From an uncultured Chloroflexus sp. (GTDB lineage: Bacteria; Chloroflexota; Chloroflexia; Chloroflexales; Chloroflexaceae), in the NCBI RefSeq assembly GCF_937129525.1, contig NZ_CAKZNK010000067.1, positions 62,001 through 126,000 of the forward strand: a stretch of 64,000 nucleotides of DNA, read 5' to 3'. The notes under the pieces are model-generated. The model was not told where the DNA came from and searched no databases. It saw only the letters and a program-made list of their open reading frames with translations. Below, one piece after another: positions 39,990 to 51,345 of this stretch. The first letter of the stretch is position 1. Each line of letters begins with the position of its first letter. The position numbers and the translations under genes are program-made.

Positions 39990-40032
39990 GAACCACCGGC
40001 GGCACAGCGCATGCGCTTGCCGCTGGTGGTTC
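39990..40032 (+). terminator. Hairpin between SBP and first permease (attenuator/RNA stabiliser candidate)
   Basis: GAACCACCGGCGGCA / TGCCGCTGGTGGTTC (one G-U pair) enclosing the palindrome AGCGCATGCGCT. Confidence 0.6.
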
Positions 40033-40107
40033 GGAAGCCGACTCACCAGCAATCTCTTGCCCGCTCTGCGTGGATGCTCCGGTCTCGGCGGGCCAAACTA
40101 GTCGGGA

Positions 40108-41121
40108 ATGCTAGCTATGACAGCCTATATCATTCGGCGCATTTTGTGGAATATCCCGGTGCTGATCATTGTTGGCTTTGTCACTTTTGGTATTGCCAAA
40201 TTAACCCCTGGTGGGCCTTTCGATACCCAACCCGAACGTCGCCAGCTTTCACCCCGCGTTGAAGCCATTCTCCGCGAGCGATTTGGCATGGATCTACCCT
40301 TCTGGCGCCAGTTCACCCGCTATATGTTTTTCGACATTGTGACCGATCCGCGCACAGGTGAACGGAAGATCCAGTGGGGCGCAATTGCCGGTAATCTTGG
40401 GCCAACCTATACCTCGCGCGGCGCGCGCACGGTGCAGCAAGAACTGTTTGAGGGAACAGCATCCCGACCGAGCAAGTTTTACTATTCGGCCCGGCTCGGT
40501 TTGCAAGCATTGGCCTTTGCCGTCGTTTTTGGCGTTCCACTTGGGATACTGGCAGCGCTACGACAAAATACCTGGCTCGATTATCTGCTCTCGCTTTCAT
40601 CAACAATCTTTGTTGCGCTTGGCACGTTGATTACCAGTCTGATCCTCGTCATCATTTTCGCTGTCATTCTCAACTGGTTTACCGTCATTCCCGATTGGAG
40701 CGATCCGGTCAAACCGTGGATCTTGCCTACGGTCGCCCTTGGCTCAACCAGTATGGCTTTCATTGCCCGTCTCACCAGAGCGAGCGTGCTGGAAGTGAAG
40801 CGGCAGGACTACATTCGCACAGCGCAGGCCAAAGGGCTGGCCGGGCAGGTGATTGTGTGGCGCCACATGTTGAAAAATTCACTGTTGCCGGTCGTAACCA
40901 TCCTGGGACCAGCTTTAGCCGGCCTCATTACCGGCACGTTGTTTGTTGAAACCATCTTTCAAGTGCCCGGCATGGGACGAACGTTCGTTGACGCAATCGG
41001 CAAACGTGACTATTCAATGATTATGGCCGGCTCGCTCATCTATGTCTTCTTTTTAGGAATTGCGAATTTGCTGGTTGATATTGCATATGGCGCGCTTGAT
41101 CCGCGGATTACATATAAATAG
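40108..41121 (+). CDS. ABC transporter permease (DppB/OppB-like)
   Basis: 'MTAYIIRRILWNIPVLIIVGFVTFGIAKLTPGGPF'; 'RHMLKNSLLPVVTILGPALAGLITGTLFVETIFQVPGMG'. Confidence 0.93.
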   Translation: MLAMTAYIIRRILWNIPVLIIVGFVTFGIAKLTPGGPFDTQPERRQLSPRVEAILRERFGMDLPFWRQFTRYMFFDIVTDPRTGERKIQWGAIAGNLGPTYTSRGARTVQQELFEGTASRPSKFYYSARLGLQALAFAVVFGVPLGILAALRQNTWLDYLLSLSSTIFVALGTLITSLILVIIFAVILNWFTVIPDWSDPVKPWILPTVALGSTSMAFIARLTRASVLEVKRQDYIRTAQAKGLAGQVIVWRHMLKNSLLPVVTILGPALAGLITGTLFVETIFQVPGMGRTFVDAIGKRDYSMIMAGSLIYVFFLGIANLLVDIAYGALDPRITYK

Positions 41122-41133
41122 CGAGGAACTGGC

Positions 41134-42111
41134 GTGACTTCGTCGGTGAAACCAATTGCCAATCCTATCGAACTCCAGACATTAAACACCAAACCGCGCA
41201 GTTTGTGGTCAGATGCGCTCCGACGCCTGCGCCGCAACTACGCCGCCATGGTGGGATTGGTCGTCATTGTGCTGTACGTGGTAGTGGCAATCGCCGCTCC
41301 GGTGCTGGCGCCGTTCAACCCGGTACAGCAGATCCCCAACAATAGCCTTCGTCCGCCGGCGTGGGTAACAGACAATCCGGCCCGCATGGGAGTGCCGGAG
41401 CACTTGCTCGGCACCGATACGCTGGGGCGCGATGTGTTGTCCCGGCTGATGTACGCCATCCGGGTCTCCCTGATCGTCGGAATCGTGCCGCAATTCGCCA
41501 TCCTGCTGATTGGCGTTACAATCGGACTCATCTCAGGTTTTGCCGGCGGTTGGCTCGACAACCTGCTGATGCGCTTTACCGAAATTGTGGCCGCCTTCCC
41601 CGATCTGCTCTTCATCATTGCTCTTTCCACCGCTTTCCGAGAGACGTGGCTGGGTCGCACATTTAACGGTTTGCTCCTGATCTTCATCGCCGTCTCGCTG
41701 GTAAGCTGGACAGGCATCGCCCGCCTCGTGCGCGGGCAGGTGCTGTCGCTGAAAGAGAAGGAATTTGTCGAAGCAGCGCGGGCAATCGGCGTGCCGACTA
41801 CCGCTATTCTCTGGCGACACATCCTGCCCAATACGATGGCGCCAATCATCGTTTCAACGTCGTTCAGCATCCCTGCACTGATTAGCGCCGAAGCTGTGTT
41901 GACTATCCTGGGTGTGGGTATGCGGCCATCGGTTGACCCAGATAACCCATTTCCGACCAGTCTAGGAGTTATGTTGACCGAGGGCTACAATAACCTTTCA
42001 TCAGGTCCGTGGTTGCTCAGCTTTCCCGTGATCCTGATTGCCGGTCTGATGCTATCGTTTACCTTCCTCGGTGACGGGTTGCGCGATGCGCTCGATCCGC
42101 GCGAGCGTTAG
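41134..42111 (+). CDS. ABC transporter permease (DppC/OppC-like)
   Basis: 'EHLLGTDTLGRDVLSRLMYAIRVSLIVG'; 'EFVEAARAIGVPTTAILWRHILPNTMAPIIV'. Confidence 0.93.
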   Translation: MTSSVKPIANPIELQTLNTKPRSLWSDALRRLRRNYAAMVGLVVIVLYVVVAIAAPVLAPFNPVQQIPNNSLRPPAWVTDNPARMGVPEHLLGTDTLGRDVLSRLMYAIRVSLIVGIVPQFAILLIGVTIGLISGFAGGWLDNLLMRFTEIVAAFPDLLFIIALSTAFRETWLGRTFNGLLLIFIAVSLVSWTGIARLVRGQVLSLKEKEFVEAARAIGVPTTAILWRHILPNTMAPIIVSTSFSIPALISAEAVLTILGVGMRPSVDPDNPFPTSLGVMLTEGYNNLSSGPWLLSFPVILIAGLMLSFTFLGDGLRDALDPRER

Positions 42112-42448
42112 CAGATAATGGCCGGTCGGCAAAGCATGACGCTGATCTCCTACCCGGTCATCGGTAGAAGTCGGGGAATGTTGTGGTGAAGCGAAGGAAA
42201 ATGGCTATCACACCGCATCACTGTGGAAGCCGCCGGGCAAACATAGCAGAGCGATGGACGAAGACAATGTAACGATCGCGCTGCGCGCCGATGTGAATAC
42301 GCTCAGACAGGCCTGATCGAGAGTTACCCTGACGTAACCTGTCTCGATCCGCATGGTCGCTCAATGCAGCCTTTCTTCAGTGAATTGGCGACTGGACGAG
42401 ATTGAAACAGCTCACGCCGAGACAACAAATCAGTGGGTACATAGGTGA

Positions 42449-42479
42449 GGCAGGGCAGAGAGTAGCTCTCTGCCCTGCC
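42449..42479. terminator. Terminator hairpin between convergent permease and acyl-CoA dehydrogenase genes
   Basis: GGCAGGGCAGAGAG-TAG-CTCTCTGCCCTGCC, 14-bp perfect stem. Confidence 0.75.
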
Positions 42480-42511
42480 CTCAATTGTCAAGAGATTCCT
42501 GACGACTGCGC

Positions 42512-43681
42512 TTAGTACAGCCGGATCCGGTAGCCAACCTGCTTCAACAACTCGCTGGCGATGACATGCTTCTGGATCTCGTTCGTCCCCTCAAAAATGC
42601 GGGTAACGCGAGCATCGCGGTACATCCGTTCGAGCGGTAACTCGCGCGAAAATCCCATGCCACCATGGATCTGGATCGCTTCGTCGATGATCTGGCTGGC
42701 CATTTCGGTGCAGTAGTATTTAACAATGCTGCTTTCGAGAGTCGCCTGCTGACCGGCATCGACCCGGCGAGCGCAATCGTAGACAATCTGCTCCATGGTG
42801 TAGAGTTTGACCGCCATCTCGGCCAGCTTGAACTGAAGGGCCTGGAATTCGGCAATGGGGCGACCAAACTGGTGGCGCGTAATCATATACTTGCGGCTCA
42901 ATTCAAAGGCCTCTTTGGCCGAGCCGATACTGCTGGCGCCCAAACCGCACCGCCCGATGTCGAGGGTGCGCATTGCGAGGGGGAAACCCATTCCAACCTG
43001 ACCGAGCACATTCTCAGCCGGCACGCGACAATCCTCAAAGTAGAGACTGGAAGTATGTGAGGCGCGCAACCCCATCTTATCTTCAATCTTGCCAACGCGG
43101 AAGCCGGGCATAGTCTTCTCGACAATAAAGGCAGTGATACCGCCACGCGCACCCAAATTCTTGTCGGTAACAGCGTGAACGACAATCACATCGGCAAAGC
43201 TGCCATTGGTGATCCACATCTTCTGGCCATTGATGACCCATTCATCACCGCGTCGCTCGGCAGTGGTCTGGATATGAGCAGCATCGGAACCGGCGTTCGG
43301 TTCGGTCAGCGCCCAGGCTCCCCACATCCGACCTTCAATCAATGCGCGCAAGTAGGTCTCTTTCTGCTGTTCAGTGCCACCGAGATAGATACTCATCGCC
43401 GCCAGTTGGGAATGGGCGCCGATGATTGTCGCATGACTGGCGCAGACGCGGTTAATTTCCTCCATCAACACGCAGTAGCCGGTAATGCCGAGTTCGAGAC
43501 CGCCGTAACGTTCTGGGAAGGGAACGCCGAGCAGGCCAAGATCGGCAGCCTTCTTAAGCGTCTCAAACGGCACGCGCTCCTCTTCATCAATCGCGCGCGC
43601 GATGGGCCGGATCTCCTTGTCTACAAATTCGCGCACCGTCTGACGAAACATCTTGATCTCAGGGCTGTGTTCATACTCCAT
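42512..43681 (-). CDS. Acyl-CoA dehydrogenase
   Basis: 'WALTEPNAGSDAAHIQTTAERRGDEWVINGQKMWITNG'; 'QIHGGMGFSRELPLERMYRDARVTRIFEGTNEIQKHVIA'. Confidence 0.95.
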   Translation of the reverse strand: MEYEHSPEIKMFRQTVREFVDKEIRPIARAIDEEERVPFETLKKAADLGLLGVPFPERYGGLELGITGYCVLMEEINRVCASHATIIGAHSQLAAMSIYLGGTEQQKETYLRALIEGRMWGAWALTEPNAGSDAAHIQTTAERRGDEWVINGQKMWITNGSFADVIVVHAVTDKNLGARGGITAFIVEKTMPGFRVGKIEDKMGLRASHTSSLYFEDCRVPAENVLGQVGMGFPLAMRTLDIGRCGLGASSIGSAKEAFELSRKYMITRHQFGRPIAEFQALQFKLAEMAVKLYTMEQIVYDCARRVDAGQQATLESSIVKYYCTEMASQIIDEAIQIHGGMGFSRELPLERMYRDARVTRIFEGTNEIQKHVIASELLKQVGYRIRLY

Positions 43682-43765
43682 TGTGAGCTGCTCCTTCGCT
43701 TGTAAGATCGTTCATCCAGAACCGAAACGGACATACGCCGCGCGGGCGAGGTAAAGTAGCTTCCA

Positions 43766-45538
43766 CTATTTGCGCTCCAGGTTTCCGGCCTTGCGCGCGG
43801 TATGATACTCCATCAGATCGCTACGTTCTACCACCGGTAACAGCAACACCGATGGATGATCGGCATCGAGACAGATCCGATGTTCGACCGGAACCCCACC
43901 CCGACGTTGACCATAGGGACAATCATCACCGGGGTGTGGCCCCCAGCGCGGACTACCGCCGCCGGCAACCTGCACCCGAATGCGGTGACCGGCCCGAAAA
44001 CGCTGCGCCGTAGCTGTGAGATCGATCTCGATCCGGCGTGCGCCGTCAGCCTGCGTTTCACCAACGCCCGACCGCACCCGCGTAATCCCGTCGCAAATAT
44101 TGATACTGCGACCATCGGGATAAACATCGCAAAGTCGGCCAACCAGATCGAAGGAGGGCTGTTCGGTACAGACGTACAGGCAGAGCCGCACCGGCCCGAT
44201 CACATCAAGATCGCGCATCAGTGGCGGGCTGGTGAAGGTCAACACATCTGATCGAGCTTCAACAAGGCGCTGATCGCGTGGGCCACCCTGAGAGCTGAGC
44301 ACAGCGCCACCGATTGCCGGCGTTGGGCGAGCCGGATCGTAAGAAAACCGGGCCGGTGGCGCGCCAGCCGGCGGCATATCGCCGGCAAGACTACGGTCAG
44401 CCTGCAAGTAGTAGCGCGCGATCCTGGCCGGCGGCGGCCAGAAATCCATCTCGTGCCACTCATGACTACCCATCAACGCAATCCGCACCGGACGGCGGGA
44501 AAGGAGGTCGCGCTGGCCCTTCAGATGGGCATCAAACCACCACAATCCCTCGCGCAGCCCCTCAAAGACGAGCGCGAGATCATTGTGCGCGCGGGGCAGC
44601 ACGGTCAGATACGGACGCTTGCCGGCAGCGACCAGCGCCGTGTAATCGGCCAGTTGGCCGGGCAGGAAAATGTCGTACCAACCGGCCACCAGATGGACTG
44701 CAGCGTTAATGCGATGAAGCTGGCGATGATAATCCACCCGCGACCAGTACTCTCCATGCGGGTCAGTATCGCGCAACCAGCGCTGGAAAAAGGGAACAGA
44801 AGCGCCGGTTGCCAGGGCATCGGCTTCAGCATAAGGCTGATGCTGAAGCGCGCGAGCCAGAATGCGCTCGCGCTGGACAAATAACCGCCACAGGATCGTT
44901 GGGTGCAGTGATTTCCGGTTAGTGGCCTGGATCAAGAAAACCCAGCGTAACGTTGACTCGAGGGCAAAAGCGCCACCCGGATAGAAGAGCGGCGAGAAAC
45001 GAGCACTGGTGACAACCGGCACGATTGCCTTAAGGAAAGGAGGCCCATCGATGGCCGGCCCCCACTGGGTATAACCCACATAGCTCGGCCCCCAAAGACC
45101 GAGATTGCCATCAAACCAGGGTTGCTCACCGATCCACGCGACGGTTGCCCGGCCATCGGCGGCTTCGTTGACAAACGGTTCAAAGACACCCTCTGACCGG
45201 TACCGACCGCGCGCACTCTGCACAATCACGTTGTAACCACGCTCGGCGAAGAGCAGGCAGCCAGTATGTTCGAAGATTCCCAGCGGCCCCAGCTCAGCAG
45301 GACGACCGTAAGGCGTGCGAATCAGAATAGTGGGAAAGAGACCGCTGGCGTTCGGCGCATAGCGATCGGCGTAGAGCACAACGCCATCAGGCATCCGGAT
45401 CGGAAGATCGCGGGTAACAGTTACGCGATATTCAGCAGGACGCAAATCAAGCAGACGGGCCAACAGGTGGCGTCGGGCGGCAAATGCAGTTGCCATTGCT
45501 ATCCCGGCTCCAGCCAGAGACCATCCGATCCAACGCAT
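43766..45538 (-). CDS. CocE/NonD family hydrolase (X-Pro dipeptidyl-peptidase-like)
   Basis: 'DLPIRMPDGVVLYADRYAPN...PTILIRTPYGR', nucleophile region 'GNLGLWGPSYVGYTQW', C-terminal jelly-roll 'HRIRVQVAGGGSPRWGPHPG'. Confidence 0.9.
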   Translation of the reverse strand: MRWIGWSLAGAGIAMATAFAARRHLLARLLDLRPAEYRVTVTRDLPIRMPDGVVLYADRYAPNASGLFPTILIRTPYGRPAELGPLGIFEHTGCLLFAERGYNVIVQSARGRYRSEGVFEPFVNEAADGRATVAWIGEQPWFDGNLGLWGPSYVGYTQWGPAIDGPPFLKAIVPVVTSARFSPLFYPGGAFALESTLRWVFLIQATNRKSLHPTILWRLFVQRERILARALQHQPYAEADALATGASVPFFQRWLRDTDPHGEYWSRVDYHRQLHRINAAVHLVAGWYDIFLPGQLADYTALVAAGKRPYLTVLPRAHNDLALVFEGLREGLWWFDAHLKGQRDLLSRRPVRIALMGSHEWHEMDFWPPPARIARYYLQADRSLAGDMPPAGAPPARFSYDPARPTPAIGGAVLSSQGGPRDQRLVEARSDVLTFTSPPLMRDLDVIGPVRLCLYVCTEQPSFDLVGRLCDVYPDGRSINICDGITRVRSGVGETQADGARRIEIDLTATAQRFRAGHRIRVQVAGGGSPRWGPHPGDDCPYGQRRGGVPVEHRICLDADHPSVLLLPVVERSDLMEYHTARKAGNLERK

Positions 45539-45718
45539 GCGTCACTCCGCTGTGCTATGACTTATAACACGCTGCGTCATTGATCATAACATGCGCCGCT
45601 TGATGTGTCAACCTTCAAGATTACGCGACATCATAGTTTCTCAACATCGATCGCCGTGACCGGCACTGTAGTAGAAGGAACTGTAATATGCTTGCGACTC
45701 GCTCTAACATTGCTCTTA

Positions 45719-45747
45719 TTGCGGATCCAGAAGCTCTGGGGTACAAT
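45719..45747 (+). promoter_or_regulatory. Weak predicted promoter for the zinc-ribbon gene
   Basis: TTGCGG (45719-45724), 17-nt spacer, TACAAT (45742-45747). Confidence 0.3.
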
Positions 45748-45798
45748 ACAGAATGTGAAATTATCAAACAACTGTGCAATGGGAGGTAGGAAAGGGCT

Positions 45799-46059
45799 AT
45801 GCCAACCTACGTGTACGCCTGTGATGCCTGCGGCAAGCAATTTGAACAATTCCAGAGCTTCAAAGATGAACCACTGACCGTCTGTCTGTGCGGGCAGGCT
45901 GGTCGAGTGCGGCGAGTAATACAGCCGGCGGGTATTGTCTTTAAAGGTTCGGGCTGGTACATTACCGACAGCCGCGGTTCTAGCAGCGGCTCGGTGACCG
46001 GCAATGACGCGAGCAAAGGTGACACAAGTGGCGCGCAGAGTGAATCAAGCGACGAATAA
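45799..46059 (+). CDS. FmdB-type zinc-ribbon protein
   Basis: 'MPTYVYACDACGKQFEQFQSFKDEPLTVCLCGQAGRVRRVIQPAGIVFKGSGWYITD'. Confidence 0.93.
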   Translation: MPTYVYACDACGKQFEQFQSFKDEPLTVCLCGQAGRVRRVIQPAGIVFKGSGWYITDSRGSSSGSVTGNDASKGDTSGAQSESSDE

Positions 46060-46239
46060 TTTGCTCGCCTCTCCTCCCCTCTTCTTCCCCGGATGCTACT
46101 GTCGCTAGGGGCGTTGCCCTGAGTGGCGACGCCCCGGTATGTGTGCTTGTCGGGTGCGCGCAACGATGCGCGCTACCAATGTCCTTCTTGTTCGCATGTT
46201 ATCGGCAGACAGTTGCCTACTATTCGCCGGAGCAATCCG

Positions 46240-47010
46240 ATGCGTCTTTCACATGCTCTCTGTGTCTTGCGCGATGATATTCGCGCCATTTTTCGCAATG
46301 ATCCTGCCGCACGCAATCTGGCCGAAGTATTGCTCTACCCCGGCCTGCACGCGATTATCCTCCATCGCCTCGCTCATGCTCTTTACCGCCGCAACATTCC
46401 GTTCATCCCGCGCCTGATCTCGCAGATTAGCCGATTTCTCACCGGAATTGAGATTCACCCTGGCGCGCGCATCGGGCGCGGCTTTTTTATCGACCACGGC
46501 ATGGGCGTGGTGATCGGTGAAACCGCCGAAATCGGCGACTGGGTCATGCTCTACCAGGGCGTTACGCTGGGTGGCACCGGCAAGCAAACCGGCAAGCGCC
46601 ATCCGACCGTTGAAGACGAAGTGGTTATTGGCGTTGGCGCGATTGTGCTGGGGGCTATCACCATCGGGCGCGGCGCGCGCATCGGCGGAGGCGCAGTGGT
46701 GGTGAAGGATGTTCCACCCCATTCCACTGCAGTCGGCGTGCCGGCACGTGTCGTCTCGAGGCGCGATCCGGTCACCGGACAATCGCGACGGGTTGAGCAG
46801 TTGCCTGACCCTGAAGGCGAGATGCTGCGTGGATTGCACGACAAAGTGCTCGAACTTGAATTGCGCATCGCCGATCTCGAAGCGGCCACGCACGTGCATC
46901 ACGAAGAGCACCGGCTCAAATACGATGCATTGCCGGATCAGCTTTGGCAAACGCTGATCGATGACTCGGCGCCAGTTGAAGAAGAGTATAATCAAGGCGC
47001 GGGCATTTGA
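46240..47010 (+). CDS. cysE: Serine O-acetyltransferase
   Basis: '[58 protein letters not shown]'. Start set at Met 'MRLSHALC'. Confidence 0.92.
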   Translation: MRLSHALCVLRDDIRAIFRNDPAARNLAEVLLYPGLHAIILHRLAHALYRRNIPFIPRLISQISRFLTGIEIHPGARIGRGFFIDHGMGVVIGETAEIGDWVMLYQGVTLGGTGKQTGKRHPTVEDEVVIGVGAIVLGAITIGRGARIGGGAVVVKDVPPHSTAVGVPARVVSRRDPVTGQSRRVEQLPDPEGEMLRGLHDKVLELELRIADLEAATHVHHEEHRLKYDALPDQLWQTLIDDSAPVEEEYNQGAGI

Positions 47011-47047
47011 GAGGCATACCCGCGTCAGTGCCAGATAGTGAGTTGAT

Positions 47048-48466
47048 ATGGCTATCCAGCTCTACAACACGTTGACCCGGCGGCTCGAGCCGCTCGAGAC
47101 GATTGAACCCGGCGTCGCGCGGATGTACGTCTGTGGCGTTACTCCTTACGATGAAGCCCATATCGGGCATGCAATGTCGGCAATTGTCTTCGATATGATC
47201 CGTCGCTACCTCGAATTTCGTGGCTATCAGGTGCGGCATATCGTTAATTTTACCGACATTGATGACAAGGTGATTGCGCGCGCCAATGCGATGGGGCAAG
47301 ATCCGCTGGCGTTGTCGGGTCAGTACGCAGCAGAGTTTTTGGCTCAGTTACAGGCGATGAATGTCTTGCCGGCCACCGCTTATCCGCGGGTTTCGACGAC
47401 CATGCCGGCCATTATTGCTTTCGTGCAGGGATTAATCGAGCGCGGTTACGCCTATGTCGTCGATGGCGATGTCTATTTTCGCGTCCAACGCGACGATGAC
47501 TACGGCAAACTATCCGGTCGTTCGCTCGACGAAATGCTCAGTGGAACCCGCTTCGAGGTCGATCCGCGCAAAGAGTCGCCGGCTGATTTTGCTCTCTGGA
47601 AGGCAGCCCGTCCCGGCGAACCGGCCTGGGATAGCCCTTGGGGGCCAGGGCGGCCAGGCTGGCATATCGAGTGCTCGGCGATGGCGATGGAGTATCTCGG
47701 GCCACAGATTGACATTCACGGCGGCGGAACCGATTTGATCTTTCCCCATCACGAAAACGAAATTGCTCAGAGCGAGAGCCTGACCGGTCAGCGTTTCGCC
47801 CGCTATTGGGTCCACAACGGTATGTTGCAACTGGTCAATCCGCAGACCCGGCAGGTTGAGAAGATGTCGAAGTCGCTGGGGAACGTGGTGACCATTGCCG
47901 ATTTCCTCAGCCGTTACGACGCCGATGTCTTTCGGTTGATTGTGCTGAGCAGCTCGTACCGCAGTCCGTTGACGTACAACGATGAGATCGCTGCCGACAA
48001 TCAGCGCAAACTCGAACGGTTGCTCTCGGCGTTGATGCCGGCAACCGGCACCACGCGCGAAGGGCCGGCAGTCACAGCGTTGCGCGAGGCTGCGACAATT
48101 GCCCGCGAGCGGTTTATTACCGCAATGGACAACGACTTCAACAGTCCGGCAGCACTGGCGGCGCTGTTTGATCTGGTGCGCGCAATCAACGCAGCGCGCA
48201 ATGCCGGTCTTGCCGCTGAAGAGCTGGCCATCGGGCAGCAGACGCTCCGCGAGCTGGCCGGTGTGCTCGGTTTACGCCTCCAACCGCGACAGACGGCTGC
48301 CACAACCGAAGCCACGCCGTTTATCGAGTTGCTGATCGAGGTGCGCGGCGAGCTGCGCAAGGCCAAACAGTTCGCGCTGGCCGATCTGGTGCGCGACCGC
48401 CTGGCCAATCTGGGGGTGATCCTCGAAGATGGCCCGCAAGGCACGCGCTGGAAATGGCAGGGATAG
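47048..48466 (+). CDS. cysS: Cysteinyl-tRNA synthetase
   Basis: '[50 protein letters not shown]'; '[10 protein letters not shown]'. Confidence 0.96.
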   Translation: MAIQLYNTLTRRLEPLETIEPGVARMYVCGVTPYDEAHIGHAMSAIVFDMIRRYLEFRGYQVRHIVNFTDIDDKVIARANAMGQDPLALSGQYAAEFLAQLQAMNVLPATAYPRVSTTMPAIIAFVQGLIERGYAYVVDGDVYFRVQRDDDYGKLSGRSLDEMLSGTRFEVDPRKESPADFALWKAARPGEPAWDSPWGPGRPGWHIECSAMAMEYLGPQIDIHGGGTDLIFPHHENEIAQSESLTGQRFARYWVHNGMLQLVNPQTRQVEKMSKSLGNVVTIADFLSRYDADVFRLIVLSSSYRSPLTYNDEIAADNQRKLERLLSALMPATGTTREGPAVTALREAATIARERFITAMDNDFNSPAALAALFDLVRAINAARNAGLAAEELAIGQQTLRELAGVLGLRLQPRQTAATTEATPFIELLIEVRGELRKAKQFALADLVRDRLANLGVILEDGPQGTRWKWQG

Positions 48467-48470
48467 CCGT

Positions 48471-49454
48471 ATGCACACACCGGGCACGTGGCTTGAAATT
48501 GCGGTTGAAGTTGAACCGGAAGCGGTAGAGACTGTCGCCGAGATTCTGGCTCACTACGGCTACAATGGCGGGGTTGTTGTCGAACAAGGCTGGCTGGCCG
48601 GCGATGAAGGTCCAGAGTTTGAATACGACCCTCATCGACCGGTCTGGCTTCGCACTTATCTACCATTCGACGAGCAGGTCGAAGAGACGCGCCAGCGCAT
48701 CGAGCACGCGCTCTGGCACGTGAGCCAGATTCGGCCATTGGGGCCAATCCAGACCCGCACGCTGGCCGAAGAGGATTGGGCTAACGCCTGGAAGCAGTTT
48801 TATCCGGTTATGCGGATTGGCGAGCGGATAGTGATTGTCCCGTCATGGCTGGAGTATCAGCCGCAACCCGATGACATCGCGCTCTTGCTCGATCCCGGGA
48901 TGGCGTTTGGCACCGGTCTTCATCCGACGACGAAACTCTGTCTGCAATTGCTGGAACGCCTGGTTCATCCCAATGATCACGTGCTCGATCTGGGTACAGG
49001 ATCGGGCATTCTCGCCATTGCCGCCGCCAAACTGGGCGCCGGCGCAGTGCTGGCGCTCGACAATGACCCGATTGCAGTGCGAGTGGCGCAAGAGAATGTT
49101 GAGCGCAATCAGGTGCGGGCTATCGTGCAGGTGGCCGAGGGCAGTCTTGGCGCAGGTCAGGCGATGGGGCACTGGCTCTCGGGGGATTTTGGGCCAGATC
49201 GACCCGACCCGGCGCTGAGCGCAAATACACCGCTCGCCACGTTCGATCTGATCGCCGCTAACCTGATTGCCAAAGTGCTGGTGTTGCTGGCCCCCGATCT
49301 GGCCGCAGCACTCAAACCCGGCGGACGGTTGGTAAGTAGTGGTATCATTGATCAGAAAGAGGCAGAGGTAGTGGCAGCCTTTACCGCTGTCGGGCTAACC
49401 TTGCTCGAACGCCATGTTGAAGGTGAATGGGTTGCACTGGTACATACGCGATGA
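48471..49454 (+). CDS. prmA: Ribosomal protein L11 methyltransferase
   Basis: '[25 protein letters not shown]...[44 protein letters not shown]'. Confidence 0.93.
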   Translation: MHTPGTWLEIAVEVEPEAVETVAEILAHYGYNGGVVVEQGWLAGDEGPEFEYDPHRPVWLRTYLPFDEQVEETRQRIEHALWHVSQIRPLGPIQTRTLAEEDWANAWKQFYPVMRIGERIVIVPSWLEYQPQPDDIALLLDPGMAFGTGLHPTTKLCLQLLERLVHPNDHVLDLGTGSGILAIAAAKLGAGAVLALDNDPIAVRVAQENVERNQVRAIVQVAEGSLGAGQAMGHWLSGDFGPDRPDPALSANTPLATFDLIAANLIAKVLVLLAPDLAAALKPGGRLVSSGIIDQKEAEVVAAFTAVGLTLLERHVEGEWVALVHTR

Positions 49455-49537
49455 TGAAGATCGTGTTCTAGTTCTAACCGGTCACTGGTAACAATGACTG
49501 TGTAGCTCTGGTAAAGCGGCTACGCTTTTGGATTGGT

Positions 49538-50572
49538 ATGAACGCACTTTATCCAATTCTATGTGAGCCGCGCCTGATCGAACCGCTCTGGGGTGGGCAG
49601 CAACTGGCGTCATGGCTGGACTTGCCGCCGCCACACCCGGAACGGATCGGGGAGATCTGGCTGGTTTTCGATAGCAATCGGGTCAGCAACGGCCCGTTAG
49701 CCGGGACAACGATTGGCGAACTGGCGCGCGACTATGGGGCTGCGCTGGTTGGCACTCGCCCCTACGCTCGCTATGGTGGCGACCTTCCGTTACTGGCCAA
49801 ATTCATCGATGCTGCCGACCGGCTCTCGGTACAGGTGCATCCGGATGACGACTATGCCCACACCTACGAGGCGCACACCGGGTTTCACGGCAAAACCGAG
49901 GCCTGGTACATTCTGGCTGCCGAACCGGGAGCGACAGTAACGCTTGGCACACGCGCAACCATCGAACGGGACAGACTGGCAACGGCGATTGCCGATGGTA
50001 CGGTGGAAGAGCTGCTTGCCCAGCAGCCGGTGCGCGCTGGCGACCTGATCTTCGTGCCGGCAGGGACGATTCATGCCATCAACGCCGGGATCATGCTGTT
50101 TGAAATTCAGCAGAAATCGGATCTCACTTATCGAATTTACGACTACAATCGGCGTGACGCCCGCACCGGGCAACCCCGCACACTGCACATCGATCAGGCG
50201 CTGGCGGTGAGTCGGCTGGAACCGGCAACCACGGCCCAGGTGCCGCCGTTGACGCTCGATGAACAGCGGCAACTCCTGATTGCCTGCTCGTCGTTTGCTT
50301 TGGAACGCTGGCAGGTGAAAGGGAGGGTAGCCGCCACAACCGATCCCGGTTCGCTCGAAATTTTGACCGTTATCGCCGGCGCTGCTCAACTGGCGTGGCA
50401 AGACGAGACCCTCGAATTGCGCCGTGGGGCCGCAGTACTGTTGCCGGCCACGCTGGGAGCATATGAGGTGATCGCCACCGAGGCCACCATGCTTCGGTCA
50501 TACGTCCCCGACCTGGCTTCGCTCATAGCTACAATCGGTGCCGGTGACGGTGCCGCCACTATCTTCCCCTAG
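49538..50572 (+). CDS. manA: Class I mannose-6-phosphate isomerase
   Basis: 'LLAKFIDAADRLSVQVHPDDDYA...GKTEAWYILAAEPGA...FVPAGTIHAINAGIMLFEIQQKSDLTYRIYDYNR'. Confidence 0.93.
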   Translation: MNALYPILCEPRLIEPLWGGQQLASWLDLPPPHPERIGEIWLVFDSNRVSNGPLAGTTIGELARDYGAALVGTRPYARYGGDLPLLAKFIDAADRLSVQVHPDDDYAHTYEAHTGFHGKTEAWYILAAEPGATVTLGTRATIERDRLATAIADGTVEELLAQQPVRAGDLIFVPAGTIHAINAGIMLFEIQQKSDLTYRIYDYNRRDARTGQPRTLHIDQALAVSRLEPATTAQVPPLTLDEQRQLLIACSSFALERWQVKGRVAATTDPGSLEILTVIAGAAQLAWQDETLELRRGAAVLLPATLGAYEVIATEATMLRSYVPDLASLIATIGAGDGAATIFP

Positions 50573-50579
50573 CACAGCC

Positions 50580-51332
50580 GTGACAGACTCGACACCAATT
50601 CCCAATACCCGACGCTTTTTCGTCGATCCGGCGTGGCTACGGGCAGATCGGGTCGTGATCGATGATCCGGCGCTGATCCACCAGTGGGGACGGGTATTAC
50701 GGCTCAGCGCGGGAGAGCGGGTAATGTTGCTTGATGGGCAGGGGCTGGCGGCGATTGTGGAGATTGAAACGATTGATCGCAAACGCGCCACCGGCCAGAT
50801 TATTGCCCGCTGTCAGGCAAGCGGCGAGCCAGCCATTGCAATCGATCTTTACCTGGCACTAATCCGGCCCGAACGATTTGAATGGGCATTGCAGAAAGCA
50901 GTCGAATTGGGAGCGCGGCGCATCGTACCGGTCGTATTTGCCCGCTCATTGCCAGGAGATCGAGCTGACGCGCACCGGCTGGCGCGATGGCAACGGATTG
51001 CCACCGAAGCCGCCGAACAGTCAGGTCGAGGACGCCTGCCGGTGGTTACTGCGCCGGTCTCTTTTGCGGCGGCGTTGGTCAGCAGCAGTGATGCCGATCT
51101 TGCGCTCCTCCTCGACGAACAGGCGACCGTCCATTTGCGCGAGGTTGTTGGTGGTCACATCCCGCGCCAGATTGCGATCTTCTCGGGACCGGAAGGCGGC
51201 ATCGAACCAGCCGAACGCAGCGCAGCACTGGCGCATGACATTCGTGCCGTCTCGCTAGGGCCGCGCATTTTACGCGCCGAAACCGCGCCATTGACGGCGC
51301 TGGCTATGCTTCAATATGCATTCCCCATCTAG
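50580..51332 (+). CDS. rsmE: 16S rRNA (uracil-1498-N3)-methyltransferase
   Basis: 'RRFFVDPAWLRADRVVIDDPALIHQWGRVLRLSAGERVMLLDG'; 'IFSGPEGGIEPAER', 'SLGPRILRAETAPLTALAMLQ'. The track starts at GTG 50538, inside manA; GTG 50580 avoids the overlap. Confidence 0.92.
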   Translation: MTDSTPIPNTRRFFVDPAWLRADRVVIDDPALIHQWGRVLRLSAGERVMLLDGQGLAAIVEIETIDRKRATGQIIARCQASGEPAIAIDLYLALIRPERFEWALQKAVELGARRIVPVVFARSLPGDRADAHRLARWQRIATEAAEQSGRGRLPVVTAPVSFAAALVSSSDADLALLLDEQATVHLREVVGGHIPRQIAIFSGPEGGIEPAERSAALAHDIRAVSLGPRILRAETAPLTALAMLQYAFPI

Positions 51333-51345
51333 AAAAGGCCGTTTC

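Noticed and set aside
46249-46995. 248-aa minus-strand ORF
   Set aside because: Antisense to cysE; no family signature.
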